DNA from: Methanobacterium sp.
Lineage (GTDB): Archaea; Methanobacteriota; Methanobacteria; Methanobacteriales; Methanobacteriaceae
Assembly (NCBI GenBank): GCA_015661405.1
Contig: JACWMK010000001.1
Span: forward strand, 1 to 64,000
Length of the DNA: 64,000 nt
Reading direction: 5' to 3'
The notes under the pieces were generated by a model. It was not told the origin of the DNA and ran no database searches. It saw nothing but the letters and a program-made list of their open reading frames with translations. The position numbers were made by a program, and so were the translations under genes. Each line of letters opens with the position of its first letter. Position 1 is the first letter of the stretch. Positions 59,627-64,000 of this stretch are shown here, one piece after another.

Positions 59627-61528
59627 TCATTCTTCGAGGGTTGAAGTATCTCCAAGTTCTTCACCTTCTTCTCTGGCTCTTAATATTCTTCTCATGATTT
59701 TTCCACTTCTTGTTTTAGGGAGTGATTTAACTTGATCCAATTCTCCTAAAACAACTACGGGACCTAATTCATATCTAACATGTCGTTTCAGGTCTTCGAT
59801 AAGTTTAGTTTTAAGTTCATATCCCTCTCTTAGTACTAGAAAAGCTTTTATTACCTGCCCTTTCACTGGATCCGATTTACCAATAACAGCAGCCTCTGCA
59901 ACAGCAGGATGGCTTACGAAAGCTGACTCAACTTCCGAAGTACCTATTCTATGTCCTGCTATCTTTAAAACATCGTCGGATCTTCCCTGGATCCAAAAGT
60001 AACCATCTTCATCTTTACGCGCAATGTCTCCAGCATTGTAATATCCTGGGTAATCCTTCCAGTAACTATTGATAAATCGTTCTTCATCATGGTATAAAGT
60101 TCGAAACATGGCAGGCCAAGGTGTTTTAATAACTAAGAATCCACCTTTACCTAAAGACACCGGATTACCTTTCTCATCAACCACATCAGCCTCTACTCCT
60201 GGTACTGCTTTTGTGGCTGATCCTGGTTTTAGTGGAGTAGTAGGTAAAGGTGATATGAGGTGCATGCCTGTTTCTGTTTGCCACCAAGTATCCATAATAG
60301 GTATTTTTTCTTTTCCAATATTTTTATAAAGCCACATCCATGCTTCGGGGTTAATAGGTTCACCAACCGTCCCTAATATCCTCAAGGATGATGTGTTATA
60401 TATTTTAGGATATCTATTACCAAATCTCATGAGATGTCTAATAGCTGTTGGTGCTGTATAAAATTTAGTTACACCATATTTTTCTACCATACGCCACCAT
60501 GTGCCCGGATCAGGATAATCAGGGGCTCCCTCGTAAACTAGAGTAGTTGTACCTAGTAATAATGGTGCATAGATTACATAACTGTGTCCGGTTATCCAAC
60601 CAATATCTCCAGTGCACCACCATAAGTCATCGTCATGTATATCAAATATATCTCTAAGAGTGGTGGCTACACCAACCATGTAACCTGCGGTGGTGTGTAA
60701 TATCGCTTTAGGTTTCCCTGTACTTCCTGAAGTGTGTAATATGAATAATGGGTCTTCAGCATCCATTTCTTCAGCTTCGAATTCATCGGATTCTCCTTCT
60801 ATAAGTCTATTATAGGATATTTCTCTACCACTTAAATCAGAAGTTTCTATGGGATTACCCGTATGATTTACGACTATTATTGTTTCAACTGTATGTGATT
60901 GTAATAATCCTTCATCTGCTATTTTTTTAAGATCTATAATTTTACCCCTTCTATAGGTACCGTCAGCAGTTATGAGTATCTTTGCTTTCACATCGTTCAT
61001 TCTTTCTACGAATGATCCTACACTTAATCCGGAGTATACTACGCTGTGAATTGCACCGATCTTGGTACAGGCTAGCATTGAAACTAGGAGCTCCGGACAC
61101 ATGGGTAAGTACATGGATACCCTATCTCCTTTTTTAACTCCTATGTTTGTGAGTCCATTGGCGAATTTATTGACTTCTCTGTATAATTCATAATATGTTA
61201 TTTTTTTTTCATCGCCTCTCTCGTTTGCATAGAGTATGGCTACTTGATTTCTCTTAGGGGTTTTAATCCAGCGATCCACAGCATTGTGTGCTAAGTTGAT
61301 TTTACCATTGACAAACCATTTATAGAATGGTTTATTGCTGTCATCTAAGACTTTATCCCATTTTTGGAACCATTCAAATTGTTCGGCTTGATTAGCCCAG
61401 TATTTTTCAATGTCTTTTCCTTTATTTAATTCTGCTTCCCAATCTTTTACTTTTGCTCTTTTGATTACTTGTTCGTCAGGATTAAAAATTCTTTTCTCTT
61501 TTAGAAGGACATCTGTATCATGTGCCAT
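59627..61528 (-). CDS. acs: Acetyl-CoA synthetase, AMP-forming
   Basis: A 633-residue ACS. Motifs in order: [18 protein letters not shown] (phosphate loop), [15 protein letters not shown] (adenine and acetate pocket Trp), [40 protein letters not shown] and the C-terminal [15 protein letters not shown] with the acylatable Lys. It converts acetate, ATP and CoA to acetyl-CoA for carbon assimilation. AGGCGGA precedes the ATG. Its downstream partner, an acetate transporter, is broken. Confidence 0.95.
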   Translation of the reverse strand: MAHDTDVLLKEKRIFNPDEQVIKRAKVKDWEAELNKGKDIEKYWANQAEQFEWFQKWDKVLDDSNKPFYKWFVNGKINLAHNAVDRWIKTPKRNQVAILYANERGDEKKITYYELYREVNKFANGLTNIGVKKGDRVSMYLPMCPELLVSMLACTKIGAIHSVVYSGLSVGSFVERMNDVKAKILITADGTYRRGKIIDLKKIADEGLLQSHTVETIIVVNHTGNPIETSDLSGREISYNRLIEGESDEFEAEEMDAEDPLFILHTSGSTGKPKAILHTTAGYMVGVATTLRDIFDIHDDDLWWCTGDIGWITGHSYVIYAPLLLGTTTLVYEGAPDYPDPGTWWRMVEKYGVTKFYTAPTAIRHLMRFGNRYPKIYNTSSLRILGTVGEPINPEAWMWLYKNIGKEKIPIMDTWWQTETGMHLISPLPTTPLKPGSATKAVPGVEADVVDEKGNPVSLGKGGFLVIKTPWPAMFRTLYHDEERFINSYWKDYPGYYNAGDIARKDEDGYFWIQGRSDDVLKIAGHRIGTSEVESAFVSHPAVAEAAVIGKSDPVKGQVIKAFLVLREGYELKTKLIEDLKRHVRYELGPVVVLGELDQVKSLPKTRSGKIMRRILRAREEGEELGDTSTLEE

Positions 61529-61769
61529 TTATCTTTCCGCCTTTTTAGTTAGAATATTATCTATATTTAAGTTGATCTCTCCATATATATTTTAGTATTA
61601 TTAATCATGATAAATTTTTTTTAAAATCAATGAGGAATAAAAAAAATAATTTAACAAAAATAAATTGGGATTATTGCAGTTGAATTAAAAAAAATGAATT
61701 GAATCAGATTTTAAACAAAAAAATTATGTAATTCAAAAAAAGAAATAAAAAAAGCTTAATAGCTTTTCT

Positions 61770-63416
61770 TTACATCATTGGAGGCATTCCACCCATACCT
61801 GGAGGCATACCTTCCATACCTTCCATATCTGGTTGTTTACCAGCACCGCTGGAAGCGACAACATCATCTATTCTTAAAATCATCTCAGCTGCTTCAGCTG
61901 CAGATTGTATAGCTTGTTTTTTCACCCGGTGAGGTTCAATGACACTGGCGAATTTCATATTAGCTACCTTACCTTGGAAAACATCAAGTCCCATATAAGG
62001 TGATTTTTCCTGTGCAGCCCTGATATCTACTAAAACATCAATACTATCCATTCCAGCATTTTCTGCTAAAGTTTTAGGCACTATTTCCAAAGCTTTGGCA
62101 AAAGCAACCACAGCTAATTGTTCTCTCCCACTAATAGTGTCAGAATAATCAGTGAGTCCACGAGCAATAGCCATCTCTGCAGCTCCACCACCAGCTACTA
62201 CTTTACCATCTTCTACAGTAGCGGTTACCACTCCTATAGCATCTTCAACAGCCCTTTCCACTTCTTCAGCTACATGTTTAGTACTTCCACGTAGTATAAT
62301 GGATACTGCCTTAGGATCAGGATTTTCTTCAACGAAAATTAAAATTTCATCAAAAATCTTTTTCTCATAAACAATTCCAGCGTTACCTAGATCATCTGAA
62401 CTAAGATCTTCAATGTTAGTTGCCACGGAAGCTCCAGTAGCTTTCTCTAGTCTTTCGATATCAGATTTTCTCACCCTTTTAACTGCAAAAATTCCTTCAC
62501 GTGCTAAGTAACTTTGGGCTAAATCATCAATACCTTTTTGACAGAATACAACGTTAGCTCCAGTATCTATAATCTTATCTACCATTTCCCTAACCATTGA
62601 CTCTTCTTGTTCAATGAAGGCTTGCATTTGATTAGGTGCAGTTAAATTGATTTTAGCATCGGTTTCTAGATCTTTAACTTCTATAGGGTATTTTAATAAT
62701 GCAATTCGTGCATTCTTAATTTTTTTAGGCATTGATTGATCGATTCTGCTTTTATCAATCACTACTCCCCTAACAAGTTGGGATTCATCTACGGTGGCTC
62801 CCTGAATCCTATGAATGTTTATATGATCTCTATCTACTTCACCATCTTTTTCCACTTGTTTTACTGCATTTACAATGATTTCAGCAAGTGGTTGTCTGGC
62901 TTTTTCTGTACCTTTACCAGTCATTGCAGTCATGGCTACTTCTATTAAAGTTTCACGATCACTTCTGTCAATTGAGATGTCGTTTAAGATTTCAAGTGCT
63001 TTAGTAGCAGCTCTTCGGTAACCCATAGAAATCACTGTGGGATGTATATCCTGTTCCAGTAAATCCTCTGCTTTTTTAAGTAATTCACCAGCTATTATCA
63101 CTGCAGTGGTAGTTCCATCACCTACTTCATCTTCCTGAGTCTTAGCCACTTCTACGAGCATTTTAGCTGCAGGGTGTTCAATATCCATTTCCTTTAAAAT
63201 AGTAACTCCATCATTAGTCACAACTATGTCACCTAAGGAATCTACAAGCATTTTATCCATTCCCTTAGGGCCTAATGTTGTTCTAATAGTTTCTGCAAGA
63301 ATTTTACCTGCCATTATATTCATGCTTTGAGCATCTCTTCCTAAACGTCTATTTGTACCTTCAGGTAAGATTAATATTGGCTGGCCTTGTTGTCCTTGCC
63401 CTCCGAATTGCGCCAC
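61770..63416 (-). CDS. Thermosome subunit (group II chaperonin)
   Basis: A 548-residue chaperonin subunit. The ATP site has [38 protein letters not shown] and [28 protein letters not shown] and the Gly/Met-rich C-terminal tail ([13 protein letters not shown]) are typical of archaeal thermosomes. It folds proteins in a two-ring complex. I prefer GTG at 63416 (VAQFGGQ, nine bases after GGAG) over ATG at 63425, which overlaps the ribosome binding site. Confidence 0.94.
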   Translation of the reverse strand: MAQFGGQGQQGQPILILPEGTNRRLGRDAQSMNIMAGKILAETIRTTLGPKGMDKMLVDSLGDIVVTNDGVTILKEMDIEHPAAKMLVEVAKTQEDEVGDGTTTAVIIAGELLKKAEDLLEQDIHPTVISMGYRRAATKALEILNDISIDRSDRETLIEVAMTAMTGKGTEKARQPLAEIIVNAVKQVEKDGEVDRDHINIHRIQGATVDESQLVRGVVIDKSRIDQSMPKKIKNARIALLKYPIEVKDLETDAKINLTAPNQMQAFIEQEESMVREMVDKIIDTGANVVFCQKGIDDLAQSYLAREGIFAVKRVRKSDIERLEKATGASVATNIEDLSSDDLGNAGIVYEKKIFDEILIFVEENPDPKAVSIILRGSTKHVAEEVERAVEDAIGVVTATVEDGKVVAGGGAAEMAIARGLTDYSDTISGREQLAVVAFAKALEIVPKTLAENAGMDSIDVLVDIRAAQEKSPYMGLDVFQGKVANMKFASVIEPHRVKKQAIQSAAEAAEMILRIDDVVASSGAGKQPDMEGMEGMPPGMGGMPPMM

Positions 63417-63444
63417 AATTATCATCTCCAGTTTGTTCTTTTCT

Positions 63445-63477
<33 letters not shown>

Positions 63478-63559
63478 ATTTACCCCTTAAAATTTAATAT
63501 AATAGTAACGATTTGTTAATAAAAAAAAATAGAATTTCAAAATGTTATAATATATTAAA

Positions 63560-63800
63560 CTTTTTAGCCTAATCAAAGATGAAATACTGTAAAATTTTCC
63601 ATTCACTTCTAACCCGTGCAAATGATTCATTTCATGAGATACACCATACACACTCGAACCCTCAAAGGATAAAGAACCTTTAAAATATTTAACTGTTATT
63701 TTTAATTTTAATGGAATATAACTGCTTTTATTATATCTTCTGCATCAACTTCAATTTTAAAGGGTCTTTCATCTATTTCCCGTTCTTTTTTTTATTCCCA
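63560..63800 (-). pseudogene. Peptide-deformylase-like remnant
   Basis: Minus-strand frames give RPFKIEVDAEDIIKAV, then after a shift LKITVKYFKGSLSFEGSS, VYGVSHEMNHLHGLEV. The order of a strand Y.K..G, then GVSHEMNHLHG, resembles the C-terminal half of peptide deformylase with its HExxH zinc motif, but the ECL region is not recognisable. Frameshifts and stops make it non-functional. Identity is tentative. Confidence 0.4.
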
Positions 63801-64000
63801 CATTTTTCTAGACGATGAATGAACACCTTCTTCTTTCAATATTTTAAGATTTATAAAAAGAAAAACAGTTTTTATAGTGTAGTCAACCATTTTTTCCTGA
63901 TTATAGTGAGTTAACTTATCCTTTACAGTCAAAAACTTTTAATAATTTTGTTTTGAAACTCCAATCTCCACCAAATTTTATAGAGAAATCAATAGTAAAA
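63801..64000. other. AT-rich window end without a recognised gene
   Basis: The last 200 bases have stops in every frame; part may belong upstream to the deformylase-like remnant. No feature can be supported. Confidence 0.35.

Overview
The window comes from a low-GC, pseudomurein-walled methanogenic archaeon of the order Methanobacteriales. Direct support: three secreted proteins carry pseudomurein-binding repeats, one of them with a pseudomurein-endoisopeptidase-type transglutaminase domain; there is a short HMf-type histone, a group II chaperonin (thermosome), NucS, a TrmB regulator and archaeal TATA boxes. The very AT-rich sequence and the many decayed genes resemble host-associated genera such as Methanosphaera or Methanobrevibacter, but the genus is not decided here. 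I saw no rRNA, tRNA, CRISPR array or intact insertion sequence.

Layout. 1-5.7 kb: a membrane-anchored methyltransferase and three cell-surface pseudomurein-binding proteins. 5.7-17.4 kb: mixed accessory genes (nitroreductase, DJ-1/PfpI, rfbD, hisG, M48 protease, nucS, a ThsB/MTH538-type TIR-like protein, a HEAT-repeat protein) with a shattered minD-like gene and a histidine-kinase remnant. 17.7-24.9 kb: metallophosphoesterase plus Lhr-type helicase, histone, and a Znu-type metal ABC importer divergent from a NikR with all four nickel ligands. 24.9-38.7 kb: a DUF255 protein, Rieske protein, tautomerase, ArsR repressor with its likely operator, a bacterial-type LonA protease, a MacB/LolD-type ABC pair, small zinc-ribbon proteins, flavodoxin and a PrsW-like protein. 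38.85-47.15 kb: the most interesting part, two fluoride-riboswitch-controlled transcription units. 47-64 kb: two MFS transporters, integrase and response-regulator remnants, a ferredoxin, Hcp, a second HEAT protein, acetyl-CoA synthetase next to a broken acetate transporter gene, the thermosome, and a deformylase-like remnant.

Main result. Both fluoride (crcB-motif) riboswitches are followed, six bases after the Shine-Dalgarno sequence, by a TTG-initiated single-pass membrane microprotein. The first then leads a translationally coupled six-gene operon encoding a group-4-hydrogenase/complex-I-like membrane complex. Its small subunit keeps the four cysteines of the proximal [4Fe-4S] cluster and its antiporter-like subunits keep their charged membrane residues, but its large subunit has lost all four cysteines that bind NiFe. 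It therefore cannot be a NiFe hydrogenase or formate hydrogenlyase; I infer an ion-translocating complex used in fluoride stress. The second switch leads to a terpenoid-cyclase-fold protein and a family I inorganic pyrophosphatase, an enzyme classically inhibited by fluoride.

A second theme is non-canonical translation starts. Several genes have a strong Shine-Dalgarno sequence followed by ATT and no usable ATG, GTG or TTG at the right place. The best case is a response regulator whose acidic pocket would otherwise be lost. A third theme is gene decay: minD-like, histidine kinase, response regulator, integrase, acetate transporter and deformylase-like genes are all broken.
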